Source: Nostoc sp. FACHB-110
GTDB lineage: Bacteria; Cyanobacteriota; Cyanobacteriia; Cyanobacteriales; Nostocaceae
DNA: 46,175 bases
NCBI RefSeq assembly: GCF_014697425.1
Contig: NZ_JACJRU010000055.1
Span: 1-46,175 of the forward strand
Direction of reading: 5' to 3'
Position numbers and translations under genes: made by a program. Each line of letters begins with the position of its first letter. Within the stretch, counting starts at the first letter, position 1. The notes below the pieces were generated by a model, which had not been told where the DNA came from, made no database searches, and was given only the letters and a program-made list of their open reading frames with translations. Shown here piece after piece: positions 32,888 to 42,263 of the stretch.

Positions 32888-34711
32888 TTAGACAGTAATC
32901 TTTGTGCCGTCAAATTTGGTGAAGGTAAAACCTTTAAATGCTTCGTTGTAACCTAGTCTTTCGTCTCTGAGTAGGCTAATCGCTACCTCTTCACCCAAAG
33001 CTAAACCAGCAGCACCATCAGTACGCCAATGGATACCGCCATGACCACGACCAATAGCATAATTAGTGGCTAGTTTATTTAATTCACCTCCCACAGTTAA
33101 TGCCGGGCCGTTGTAAGAAATCAGCTTGGTTGGATCTTGGGGATCAGGGATGACTGGATTGGGAATGATGTGATTCTCGTCAAAGAAAGCCTTCAATAAT
33201 GTTACACTTACACCTGCGATCGATGCTGCACCACCACTATATGAAGAATGAAGCGGCGAGGCTTCTGGATAAGCCTGAGGTAATAAATAAGTGCCAAAAG
33301 TACTGTATGTCTGCTCCAAAGCTTTAGATTTGAACAACTCAGGATGAATGGGATATTGAGTTTTATTGACAAGATTGTTATAAACTAGCCCACCATAAGC
33401 TTCTGGACGCAAAATGCGATGGACATAATATTTTTGCCAGTATGAGGCTCTGATGGCACGAGACGTGCCTAAGTTAAGTAAAGCTTGCAAATGTCCAACG
33501 GCAAATGTAGCACTAGAACCAACTTGCGTTTTGGAATTTACATAAGGATTACCTGGATTTAAAGGTGCGCCAATCCCACCATTAATTAAAGGATCGCTCA
33601 AACTTACTGGCGCACTCAGAAGTAAAGAAGCTCCATAATATAAAGCACCACCAATATGAGCAAACTCTCCAAGGTCGCGCACAGTGGAAATATAACGACG
33701 CTTAGGATCGTACTGAATCGCTCTACCAGAACTACCGCCATTTTGAACAGTCAGCCATTCGTTGAAGTCAGTCAGAAAATCATTACCAGGTAAAGCAGTC
33801 CGAATTACCCCCAAAATATACTGAGTTCCCCAAGGAATATTCCGCAAGAGAAATTGGGAAATGTAGGGGCCATCTAATACACCTGGAGGTGTCACCGATT
33901 TTGCTGTTTTACCTGAACGGTCAGCAGGATCGACATAGTTGACGCTACCGCGAAATAGAGTTTGCGGGGTGACAAGACCATTCACTTTTGGCCCGTCAAA
34001 TGCCGAAAGCTTATTTAAATCTTCCACAGCTGCCGAAACTTTGGGATTATCAGTGTTATTTTCCAGCTTGGATAAAGGCACATCACGCAGTAAAGCTTGC
34101 CAATAGAGTTCAACAGCTTCTGCCGCGCGTGCAGCACTAGCTAAAGCTGGTGGTGCTGGTATGCCAATCTGAGCCGCATTAATCCCTTCTAAGCTAATTG
34201 CCAAAGGCCCTTGAGGGTTAACTAGCTTTCTTGTACCACCCAAAATGATCTTTTCATAGTCGTTGGGGTCTTGAGTGGTTAAAGCTTTGGTCAAAGATTT
34301 GTATGCGTCTAGATTGACTTCGCCCCTTTGGTCGTGGGGTAATCCTCTACTATCACTACCAATTTTGTTGCTATAACGCGCTTCATCACCATTTGTTGGA
34401 TGTGGTGGAATGGGAAAACTCCGTTCTAGTCGTGCTGCTTCTACGCGTACTCGATAGGCTTTATTCACAAACCTTTCATAATCGAAGCGTCCGACTATAT
34501 CTCTATCTCTGTCTCTAGCTTCAGCTATCCCTTCTTTCTTCCAACCAGAAAAGGTAGAACCCATCACACCAGCAACTACACTAGTAGCAGTCAACATAGT
34601 GGTGCGATTGAGAAATGAACGTCTGCTGAAACGACCTTTGAATGAACGACGGATTGGAGAATGTTGACTATCGTTTTGAGTTTGATTAGCTGCGTCAGAT
34701 TCAAATAACAT
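32888..34711 (-). CDS. Vanadium-dependent haloperoxidase family protein, Tat-exported, altered active site
   Basis: A 607-residue protein of the algal/cyanobacterial vanadium haloperoxidase family (PAP2 fold), which oxidise halides with H2O2. The N-terminus has a twin-arginine signal (SRRSFLNRT, Arg30-Arg31, then TMLTATSVVAGVMG), so it is exported folded. The vanadate-pocket residues Lys427 and Arg435 (KYYVHRILRPEAYG) and Arg555 with His561 and Asp565 (GRGHGGIHWRTDG) are present. The central motif reads LHSSYSGGAASIAG: His488 is kept, but the positions of Ser483 and His485 of the Corallina enzyme are Gly493 and Ala495. Halide oxidation is therefore doubtful. The ATG at 34711 has AGGAGA six bases upstream; an earlier in-frame start at 34744 lacks one. 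Confidence 0.87.
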   Translation of the reverse strand: MLFESDAANQTQNDSQHSPIRRSFKGRFSRRSFLNRTTMLTATSVVAGVMGSTFSGWKKEGIAEARDRDRDIVGRFDYERFVNKAYRVRVEAARLERSFPIPPHPTNGDEARYSNKIGSDSRGLPHDQRGEVNLDAYKSLTKALTTQDPNDYEKIILGGTRKLVNPQGPLAISLEGINAAQIGIPAPPALASAARAAEAVELYWQALLRDVPLSKLENNTDNPKVSAAVEDLNKLSAFDGPKVNGLVTPQTLFRGSVNYVDPADRSGKTAKSVTPPGVLDGPYISQFLLRNIPWGTQYILGVIRTALPGNDFLTDFNEWLTVQNGGSSGRAIQYDPKRRYISTVRDLGEFAHIGGALYYGASLLLSAPVSLSDPLINGGIGAPLNPGNPYVNSKTQVGSSATFAVGHLQALLNLGTSRAIRASYWQKYYVHRILRPEAYGGLVYNNLVNKTQYPIHPELFKSKALEQTYSTFGTYLLPQAYPEASPLHSSYSGGAASIAGVSVTLLKAFFDENHIIPNPVIPDPQDPTKLISYNGPALTVGGELNKLATNYAIGRGHGGIHWRTDGAAGLALGEEVAISLLRDERLGYNEAFKGFTFTKFDGTKITV

Positions 34712-35060
34712 GAAATTTCTCCTGAGTAAAAAGGTCAAGGTCAAACTTGGCTAGAAGTAACTGACTGGAGACATTACTTAGCCATAGTGCGTGTTAGTAA
34801 GAAAATACTAGCTGCTTGCGATGTATGCAGAATTTTAACTACTAAAAATCGATAGATTTACCGTAGATAAGGATTAAATTAGAATTTCTCACAAATCAGT
34901 CAGAAAAGCAATAGACAATTAAAAAAGGCAGGCGTAGACACAAAAGTTTGGGTCAGACATCTCTTCGTTAAACAAGCTAAGAAGCAAAAAAGAGGTTATT
35001 ATCACACCATTTGACAAAATTACAGGTCACAATTAATTCGGAAATGCCAGAGACTAAGTT

Positions 35061-35186
35061 ATACCAATTAGCAATTCGTAATTCGTAATGATGCGACGCT
35101 CGTTCCTCGCTAACGCTATTAAGAAATCTAGCTCCAGTAAGACTTCCCTGATTGCTATCTGCCGCATTCTTTTTTCAAATTGGTAT
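35061..35186. repeat. Small element with ATACCAATT/AATTGGTAT ends
   Basis: ATACCAATT (35061-35069) and AATTGGTAT (35178-35186) are 9-bp inverted ends about 110 bp apart, enclosing AATTCGTAATTCGTAATG and a GC-rich GATGCGACGCTCGTTCCTCGC segment. The form suits a MITE-like non-autonomous element. The surrounding gap (34712-35313) shows no ORF, only AT-rich DNA. Confidence 0.5.
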
Positions 35187-35313
35187 TACCATATTTTTTA
35201 ATCACAATTTAGTAGCTAATTGACTAACATAAACCTGTTTCTTTACTTACAGATTTTGTTGGTAAAAAAGCTCAAATACTATAGAATTCCTAAACTAATG
35301 TATAATATTGTTA

Positions 35314-35670
35314 ATGAAAAAATTATTGTTTATCTGTAGCCAAAATCGCTTACGTAGCCCAACAGCCGAAGCTGTATTTTCAGATTATGAAGGTTTAGAA
35401 GCTGAGTCAGCCGGACTAGATAAAGAGGCCGTCATCCCTTTATGTAGTGAAGCACTTGAGTGGGCAGATATCATTTTTGTCATGGAGAAATCCCATCGCC
35501 GTAAGCTATCTCAGAGGTTTCAACCTTGGCTGAAAAACAAGCGAGTAGTTTGTCTAGATATTCCTGATGAATATGAGTATATGGAGCCGACTTTAATAGA
35601 ATTACTCAAGCAAAAGGTACTACCTTTACTGAGAACCTTACCATTAATGCTGCTGATTTTAGCGAAGTGA
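35314..35670 (+). CDS. Low-molecular-weight phosphatase-like protein with abnormal C-terminus
   Basis: A 118-residue protein with the LMW protein-tyrosine-phosphatase P-loop CSQNRLRSPTAEAVF: Cys8, Arg14 and Ser15. It belongs to the short subgroup that ends soon after LIELLKQKV; residues such as EWADIIFVMEKSHRRKL and VVCLDIPDEYEYMEP fit that group, which lacks the usual Asp-Pro acid loop. The last ~12 residues (RTLPLMLLILAK) look foreign. In the +1 frame the same DNA reads TENLTINAADFSEVTG, which resembles an adhesin repeat. So the native stop may have been lost when a neighbouring adhesin gene was deleted. The ATG at 35314 is preferred to TTG at 35308. Confidence 0.75.
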   Translation: MKKLLFICSQNRLRSPTAEAVFSDYEGLEAESAGLDKEAVIPLCSEALEWADIIFVMEKSHRRKLSQRFQPWLKNKRVVCLDIPDEYEYMEPTLIELLKQKVLPLLRTLPLMLLILAK

Positions 35671-35683
35671 CCGGAGAAAATTC

Positions 35684-35920
35684 ATACCGCAAAATCCGAT
35701 GCAGCAAGTTTGGAGCGATCGCACTTGGTCTGATACTCGGGACATCTCTGCATTCCATCAAACACAACCAGCACCAGCCCAAATCTCTAAATCACCGCAA
35801 ACACTGATTCCTGCTACTTCCTGGCGACGTAACGCCTTTGGCAAAATTGAGCTTGTTGCAGCTAAATCTTCTTCGCCGATGCCATCCGCCTTAACCTGTG
35901 CTGCTACACCTCAAAATTAA
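35684..35920 (+). pseudogene. 3' remnant of a third two-partner-secretion adhesin gene
   Basis: From ATACCGCAAAATCCGA (35684) to the stop at 35920 the DNA is nearly the same as the 3' end of the next gene (38251-38483). It encodes SDRTWSDTRDISAFHQTQPAPAQISK... ending ALTCAATPQN, identical or close residue for residue. A short junk insert (GCAGCAAGTTTG) replaces CACAGGATATAGT near 35700. The rest of the gene (signal, TPS domain, repeats) is gone. This is a deletion relic of a third paralogue. Confidence 0.85.
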
Positions 35921-36005
35921 TTAACTTGACAAATTCAATGTTATATAAGCTACTGGTAAGGGAAATATATATACGTAATAAAAGATAAAATTAAGATATT
36001 GTTTC

Positions 36006-38483
36006 ATGAAATTTACTTTTGTTGGGTTTGCCGTTTTTGGTGCAATCTGCATCTCTACCGTTGGCGATTGTGGTGTTCATGCACAAGTCACTCCTGATGG
36101 GACTCTGCAAACGGATGTGAGTAGTAGTTACAGCATTACGGGAGGCACTCGTATTGGCAACAATTTATTTCATAGCTTTAATCAGTTCTCTGTCCTGACA
36201 GGTAGTTCTGCATCATTTGATAATGATATTACTGTAGAAAACATTTTTAGTCGGGTGACTGGTGGTAATATTTCTTATATTGATGGTGAAATCAGTGCCA
36301 AGGGTAATGCCAACTTATTTTTAATCAACCCAGCCGGGATTATCTTTGGCAAAAATGCCAGCTTAAATATTGGTGGTTCATTTGTGGGAACGACAGCCAA
36401 TAGCATTAAATTTGCTGATGGAACAGAATTTAGTGCTGTGCAAAATGCGGGTACACCTTTGCTGACAATGAGTGTACCCATCGGTTTACAAATGGGGGGA
36501 AGTTCAGGAAATATTCGGGTTGAAGGTTCAGGTAATAGTAATAATGTCAAACGTATCGGAATTTCCCTACTTAATATCACAACCCCAACTACAGGATTAC
36601 AGGTAAAATCTGGCAATACACTGTCTTTAGTCGGGGATAATGTCACTCTAGATGGTGGTTTACTGATCGCCAACTCTGGCAAGGTTGAATTAGGAGCGTT
36701 AACTAATGGAGAATGGTTGCTAGGAGAAAACAATCAACTTGCAACTGTGAGTATGACTCCAACTACAAAATTTGGGGATATTCAACTTCGTACTGGTTCA
36801 CTAGTGAATGTAAGTGGTATCAATGCAGGCTCCATACAGTTAAATGGTGCAAACATTACATTGCAAGATGGTTCAGTAATTGTTGGGCAGAACTTAGGTC
36901 AGCAGCTTAGTGGAAACATCCAAATCATTGGTAGTGAATCACTCTTAATTACTGGTGCTACATCTATTCTCCCCAGCCAAATTGCAACTCAAGCTTTGGG
37001 TTTGGGTAAAGGTGGTGACATCAATATTTCTGCACCTCAAGTCATACTGCAAAATGGTGGGATTGTCGCTGCCAATACTTTCACCACGGCCTCTAGTGGT
37101 ACAGTCAGCATTAATGCCCCACTTTCTGTTCAACTCACAGGAATTTCCTCATTCGACCCCTCTGCGCTGAGTGCATTTGCTACTACAACCTTTAATCAGG
37201 GTAACGCTGGTTCACTTACCCTCTCAACAGGCAAACTGACTGTTCGAGGTGGCGCACAAATTACCTCTACAACTTTAGGATCTGGTAATGCAGGTCAAGT
37301 GACTGTGAATGCAACTAACTTGATTGATTTGGCTGGAAGGTCTTCTGCATCTAATAGTGCGATTGTCTCAACTTCCTTTGGCGCAGGGGGTGGTGGAACC
37401 ACCATCGTCAATACACCTAAACTCCGACTCAAAGATGGTGGTGCTATTATTACCACGGCTTTTTCTAGTGGTGATGCTGGAAAAATCATCATTAATACCG
37501 AAGATTCTATTGAGATGATAAATTCTCAACAGCTAGACTTGAGTCTTGCTAATAGTAGTTTCGTTAATAGCCAGATAACTTCTAGTGTTACTGCTGCACC
37601 TGCTATACTCCGACGAATTTTGGGACTTCCTGAAAAAGCAACCGGTAGTGCCGGATCTATATTGATCAAAACCTCGACATTAAACATAGATAAAGGTACT
37701 GTCATTTCTGTGGAAAATCGCCAAACCGGCCAAGGGGGACAGCTAGAAATCTCTGCGGATCTTGTGACGTTGAAGAATAGCTCCAGAATTAGTGCCTTAA
37801 CAACATCAGGGAATGGCGGTAATATCAACCTTTATATTCAGAAAGCTCTATTATTACGTCAGGGTAGTCAAATTTCAACCACAGCAGGAGACTTGGGAAA
37901 TGGCGGTAATATCACCATCAATTCTCCAATTATTGTGGGATTAGAAAATAGCGATATTATTGCTAATGCTGTCGGAGGTCGTGGAGGCAATATTAATATC
38001 ACAACTCAAGGCATTATCGGGCTGGAATATCGCAACACCCTCACGCCTAGAACAGATTTGACCAATGATATTACAGCCAGTTCTGCATTTAGTGTCAATG
38101 GCACAGTCGAAATTAATAATGTTGGTGTTGACCCCAATTCGGGTTTAGTGGAATTACCAGGAAACTTTACTGATTCATCACAAAAGATTGCTAGTGGTTG
38201 TACTGCCAATACTGGTAGTAGTTTTGTCGCCATCGGCAGGGGTGGGATACCGCAAAATCCGACACAGGATATAGTGAGCGATCGCACTTGGTCTGATACT
38301 CGGGACATCTCTGCATTCCATCAAACACAACCAGCACCAGCCCAAATCTCGAAATTACCGCAAACACTGATTCCCGCTACTTCCTGGCGACGTAACGCCT
38401 TTGGCAAAATCGAATTAATTGCCCATCAATCTTCGACTCAGGTACAAACAGCCTTAACCTGTGCGGCTACACCTCAAAATTAA
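36006..38483 (+). CDS. Two-partner secretion exoprotein (filamentous-hemagglutinin TPS domain), copy 1
   Basis: A large secreted or surface protein (825 residues). It has a signal peptide with cleavage expected after VHA (residue 26) and a TPS domain up to about 250: ITGGTRIGNNLFHSFNQFSVLTGSSASFDN, VENIFSRVTGGNISYIDGEI, NLFLINPAGIIFGKNASLNIGGSFVGTTANSI. These blocks are recognised by a TpsB/FhaC-type outer-membrane transporter. The remainder is a beta-helix of ~20-residue G-N-I/S repeats (GDINISAP, GGNINLY, GGNITINSPIIVGLENSDIIANA). The C-terminal ~80 residues (SSFVAIGRGGIPQNP... TWRRNAFGKIEL-like) form a conserved module shared with its paralogues. No tpsB gene is in the window. Role inferred: adhesion or surface layer. 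Confidence 0.9.
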   Translation: MKFTFVGFAVFGAICISTVGDCGVHAQVTPDGTLQTDVSSSYSITGGTRIGNNLFHSFNQFSVLTGSSASFDNDITVENIFSRVTGGNISYIDGEISAKGNANLFLINPAGIIFGKNASLNIGGSFVGTTANSIKFADGTEFSAVQNAGTPLLTMSVPIGLQMGGSSGNIRVEGSGNSNNVKRIGISLLNITTPTTGLQVKSGNTLSLVGDNVTLDGGLLIANSGKVELGALTNGEWLLGENNQLATVSMTPTTKFGDIQLRTGSLVNVSGINAGSIQLNGANITLQDGSVIVGQNLGQQLSGNIQIIGSESLLITGATSILPSQIATQALGLGKGGDINISAPQVILQNGGIVAANTFTTASSGTVSINAPLSVQLTGISSFDPSALSAFATTTFNQGNAGSLTLSTGKLTVRGGAQITSTTLGSGNAGQVTVNATNLIDLAGRSSASNSAIVSTSFGAGGGGTTIVNTPKLRLKDGGAIITTAFSSGDAGKIIINTEDSIEMINSQQLDLSLANSSFVNSQITSSVTAAPAILRRILGLPEKATGSAGSILIKTSTLNIDKGTVISVENRQTGQGGQLEISADLVTLKNSSRISALTTSGNGGNINLYIQKALLLRQGSQISTTAGDLGNGGNITINSPIIVGLENSDIIANAVGGRGGNINITTQGIIGLEYRNTLTPRTDLTNDITASSAFSVNGTVEINNVGVDPNSGLVELPGNFTDSSQKIASGCTANTGSSFVAIGRGGIPQNPTQDIVSDRTWSDTRDISAFHQTQPAPAQISKLPQTLIPATSWRRNAFGKIELIAHQSSTQVQTALTCAATPQN

Positions 38484-38548
38484 TTAACGTTATAAAACTT
38501 ACCAGACCGGGAAGAATAAATACGGTATAAAAAATCAGAAATCTGTTA

Positions 38549-41155
38549 ATGAAAGTAGCTTTTGCTGGGTTTGGCTGTCTCAGTGCAATCTGCATCTGGA
38601 CTTTTTGTAGCAATGGTGTTCACGCACAAGTAACTTCTGATAACACTTTCAAAACGGTTGTAGAAAGTGCTACTAATAGTTACACTATCAAGTATGGCAC
38701 TCGTGTTGGCAACAATTTATTTCATAGCTTTAGTCAATTCTCCATCCCTACAAATAGTTCTGCATCATTTGACAATGTTACTGACATTCAAAACATTTTT
38801 AGTCGGGTAACTGGTGGTAATATTTCTAACATAGATGGTTCTATCAGTGCCAATGGTAAAGCCAACTTATTCTTACTCAACCCTGCCGGCATTATTTTTG
38901 GTAAAAATGCCAGTTTAAGTATTGGTGGTTCCTTTATCGGGACAACTGCCAATAGCATTAAATTTGATGATGGCAACGTGTTCAGCACTGACAGAACTCA
39001 ATCTCCTGTTTTAACCATGAAGGTACCGATTGGTTTGCAACTGGGAAACAATGCCGGAGCCATCCAAGTACAGGGAAAACTAGAAGTTCCTACTGGTAAA
39101 ACTTTGGCTTTGGTTGGTAGTCAAATTGATCTGACAAAAGCCAGCCTGATAGCTCCCAATGGGTGGGTGGAATTGTGGGCGGGGCGAAATGCTGACATTA
39201 AGATGGACAATCCAACTGGATGGCAATTGGCAAGTTCTACGGCTACGGCTGACTGGGGTACGATAAGTTTGCAGCAAGATTCATTAGTCGATGCAAGTGG
39301 AATTAATGGTGGGGAAATCTACGTACAAGGAAGGGGATTGACTTTAAAGGATGGGTCAAGTATTCAGTCTAATACTTCGTCTGGCCAGGGTAGGGGAATT
39401 ACTGTCAAGACCACAGAATTTGTTGACCTATTGGGATCTTCTAGCCCAGGACAAATTGGTCGTGGTTTGGGAACATTGATAAATAGTGGAGCAACAGGCC
39501 GAGCTGGAGATATAAAGATTGAAACCAAGTACTTACGAATGACTAATGGAGCTAGGCTTCAATCTACAACCTCTGGCAATAACTCTAGATCGGGAGATAT
39601 AAAGATCCAAGCTACAGATATAGAACTTTTTGGAGCAAACCCATTTGCGACTCCTTTTGGCGTTTACTTACCTACTGACATTACTACAATAATTCAGGGT
39701 GGCAACAATAATCAGGCTGGCAGCATTACCATTGAGGCTGCTCGAATTCGTACTGTGAATGGTGGTGTAATCAGTTCTGACATTTTAAACATTGTGAACC
39801 GTAAATTAACCGCTACGGGCAGAACTGGCAATATTTCAATCCGGGCTACCGAGAGTTTTGAAATTGCAGGTGGAACACCAACGTTGCGTTCTGGAGTTAC
39901 GACTTCAGTACAGCCATCGGGAGTAGGTCAAGCAGGAAATATCACCATTGAGACTGGACAGTTACGACTCAGCAATGGGGGAGCCATCCGCAGTACCTTA
40001 GCGGGAAATGGTACTGCTGGAAATATCATTATCCAAGCTAAAGATGTGGCTGTCAGTGACCCAATAATCGAGCCTTTGAGTCAGCTAGTCAGTGGCATCA
40101 ATACTTCTGTGGGTAAAAATATAGTTGGTTCAGGTGGCACAATCAACTTAACCGCAGATAACTTAAAAGTCTTCAACGGTGGTCAAATTACTTCCTCAAC
40201 ACAAGGTCAGGGAAGTGCTGGCAGTATTAACTTACAAGTGAAAAATCTTGATATACAGGGTTTATCTCAACCCTTAAGTAATGGTCAAATTTTACCTAGT
40301 AGCATGACTGCATCTTCAGTAACTAACTTTGCAGCAGGTTCTGTAAATATTCAAGCCGATACTGTGCGCGTGCAAGACCATGCTCAAATCACCGTCAGTA
40401 ATATAGGTACAGGCGATGCCGGAAATCTCAATCTCAATGCTCGCCAGATTTTCTTAAAGAATGGCGCTAGTCTACGTTCCGAAGTCAATGGAGGCGGTCA
40501 AGGGAATATTCAACTGCAAGCGAAAGATGTGTTGTTGCTGCGATATGGCAGTAAAATTAGTGCCAATGCCAGTGGTAATTCTACCGGAGGTAACATTAAT
40601 ATCAATGCACCCATCATCGTTGGTTTAGAAGACAGCGATATTATTGCCAATGCAGTTCAAGGTCGTGGCGGCAATATTCTCATCACAACTCAGGGAATTA
40701 TCGGTTTAGAATATCGTTCCCAACTGACACCAGAAAATGATATAACTGCCAGCTCGCAGTTTGGGGTGAATGGGATAGTCGCAGTCAATAATGTTGGTGT
40801 TGACCCCAATTCGGGTTTAGTAGAATTGCCAGCAAATGTTACTGATAAATCGCAGCAAATAGCTAATACTTGTGATGGCAATCAAGGTAGTAGTTTTGTC
40901 GCTACAGGACGCGGTGGAATACCCCAAAATCCAACACAGGATATTAGTAGCGATCGCACTTGGTCAGATACCCGCAATCTAACTGCATTTTACACCACAA
41001 AACCAGCACAAGCCCAAATACCAAAATCTCCAGAAAGACTTGTCCAAGCTACCTCCTGGCGACGTAACCCTCAAGGCAAAATCGAATTAGTTGCCAATCA
41101 ATCTTCCACTCAAGAACAACAAGCATTAACTTGTACAGCCAGTTTGTTAAGGTAA
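38549..41155 (+). CDS. Two-partner secretion exoprotein (filamentous-hemagglutinin TPS domain), copy 2
   Basis: A paralogue of the preceding gene (868 residues) 65 bp downstream. It has the same plan: signal peptide cleaved after VHA (residue 26), TPS domain with YGTRVGNNLFHSFSQFSIPTNSSASFDN, IQNIFSRVTGGNISNIDGSI and LFLLNPAGIIFGKNASLSIGGSFIGTT. The beta-helix repeats (GSITIEAARIRTVNGG, GNITIETGQLRLSNGG, GNIIIQAKDV) are different from copy 1 in number and sequence. The C-terminal module (SSFVATGRGGIPQNPTQDISSDRTWSDTRNL... ATSWRRNPQGKIELVANQSS) is again conserved. Ends well conserved and centre divergent suggest repeat exchange between copies. No separate ribosome site is seen; the two genes may be co-transcribed. 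Confidence 0.9.
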   Translation: MKVAFAGFGCLSAICIWTFCSNGVHAQVTSDNTFKTVVESATNSYTIKYGTRVGNNLFHSFSQFSIPTNSSASFDNVTDIQNIFSRVTGGNISNIDGSISANGKANLFLLNPAGIIFGKNASLSIGGSFIGTTANSIKFDDGNVFSTDRTQSPVLTMKVPIGLQLGNNAGAIQVQGKLEVPTGKTLALVGSQIDLTKASLIAPNGWVELWAGRNADIKMDNPTGWQLASSTATADWGTISLQQDSLVDASGINGGEIYVQGRGLTLKDGSSIQSNTSSGQGRGITVKTTEFVDLLGSSSPGQIGRGLGTLINSGATGRAGDIKIETKYLRMTNGARLQSTTSGNNSRSGDIKIQATDIELFGANPFATPFGVYLPTDITTIIQGGNNNQAGSITIEAARIRTVNGGVISSDILNIVNRKLTATGRTGNISIRATESFEIAGGTPTLRSGVTTSVQPSGVGQAGNITIETGQLRLSNGGAIRSTLAGNGTAGNIIIQAKDVAVSDPIIEPLSQLVSGINTSVGKNIVGSGGTINLTADNLKVFNGGQITSSTQGQGSAGSINLQVKNLDIQGLSQPLSNGQILPSSMTASSVTNFAAGSVNIQADTVRVQDHAQITVSNIGTGDAGNLNLNARQIFLKNGASLRSEVNGGGQGNIQLQAKDVLLLRYGSKISANASGNSTGGNININAPIIVGLEDSDIIANAVQGRGGNILITTQGIIGLEYRSQLTPENDITASSQFGVNGIVAVNNVGVDPNSGLVELPANVTDKSQQIANTCDGNQGSSFVATGRGGIPQNPTQDISSDRTWSDTRNLTAFYTTKPAQAQIPKSPERLVQATSWRRNPQGKIELVANQSSTQEQQALTCTASLLR

Positions 41156-41269
41156 AAACTAGCTCTGAAGGCTTTAGTATTAATTTTTCAGGTGTACAAG
41201 CGGAGAGAGGCTAGAAACTAGAAAAATATACATCATGTAAAAAACTCGACAATCATAAATAATCATTTT

Positions 41270-41494
41270 ATGATTAGATGATTAGCTTGATGTTTGTCAA
41301 ACCGAAGCGGGGTCAAAAACCCTGGGGGATTTGCCAAAATCGCCAGAACCTTGACAAAAGAATAATTACAGCGTTTCAAGAATTGGAAAAGTTGAGAAAA
41401 TCTCTCAATTAGAGCGGCTGAAATCGACCTATTTTTGAGATTCGTCAAATCGCTTCCCAGGAAGCTTGCTCTAGTTAAGTTTCAGCACCGAGCA
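41270..41494 (+). promoter_or_regulatory. CRISPR leader
   Basis: An AT-rich stretch ending at the first repeat carries the cyanobacterial CRISPR leader signature: TTTGTCAAACC, then GGGTCAAAAACCC (41310-41322) and CTGGGGGATTTGCCAAAA, with TTGACA at 41351-41356 and TTCGTCAAATCGCTTCCCAGGAAGCTTGCT just before the array. It marks the left side as the end where new spacers enter and transcription begins. The DNA between the adhesin gene and the leader (41156-41269) has only a short AATCATAAA/TTTATGATT hairpin at 41251-41275. Confidence 0.75.
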
Positions 41495-42263
41495 GTTTCC
41501 AAACATAATTTCCCCGCAAGGGGACTGAAACAAAAATTACCTCGCGTTGTTGCAAGCAACCGAGGCGTTTCCAAACATAATTTCCCCGCAAGGGGACTGA
41601 AACAACAGATAGTGTGCCAATTATCGCTATGGTTTGGCGGTTTCCAAACATAATTTCCCCGCAAGGGGACTGAAACTTGCTTAATAGCTCTTGCACAATA
41701 CTATCTATGTTGTGTTTCCAAACATAATTTCCCCGCAAGGGGACTGAAACGATTTACTTCACTTTGAGACAAAATAGAGTTTTGTGTTTCCAAACATAAT
41801 TTCCCCGCAAGGGGACTGAAACATTTGTTGCATTAGAGTTAGCAGTTGACTGTACTTGAGTTTCCAAACATAATTTCCCCGCAAGGGGACTGAAACTGGA
41901 CTACAGTCATTCAACTTTGACGAGAACTGTAGTAACGGTTTCCAAACATAATTTCCCCGCAAGGGGACTGAAACCTTAAATATTCATACCGGGAAACAGG
42001 AACATCGCGTTTCCAAACATAATTTCCCCGCAAGGGGACTGAAACAAGCAAACTTAGACCAAAGCCTAAGACCTATTTCAGTTTCCAAACATAATTTCCC
42101 CGCAAGGGGACTGAAACCAGTAAATCCCAAGCCAATATTGCAGCACCTTGGGTTTCCAAACATAATTTCCCCGCAAGGGGACTGAAACTAAAATAACTGC
42201 CATTAGTATCTTTATGAAGTTTTGTTGTTTCCAAACATAATTTCCCCGCAAGGGGACTGAAAT
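41495..42263 (+). CRISPR. CRISPR array, 11 repeats of 37 bp and 10 spacers
   Basis: Repeats start at 41495, 41567, 41640, 41714, 41786, 41860, 41938, 42009, 42081, 42152 and 42227. Each is 37 bp, begins GTTTCCAAAC, has the stem CCCCGCAAGGGG and ends GGACTGAAAC, giving an 8-nt handle ACTGAAAC if transcribed left to right. The ten spacers are 35, 36, 37, 35, 37, 41, 34, 35, 34 and 38 bp. The first ten repeats are identical; the last has T for the final C, the usual decay at the leader-distal end. The repeat type fits cyanobacterial type I-D or III systems; the subtype cannot be fixed without cas genes, and none lie in this window. Open frames through the array are artefacts. Confidence 0.98.

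Noticed and set aside
36006..41155. Adhesins as CdiA-type contact-dependent toxins
   Set aside because: No toxin domain or immunity gene follows; the C-terminal module is the same in all copies.
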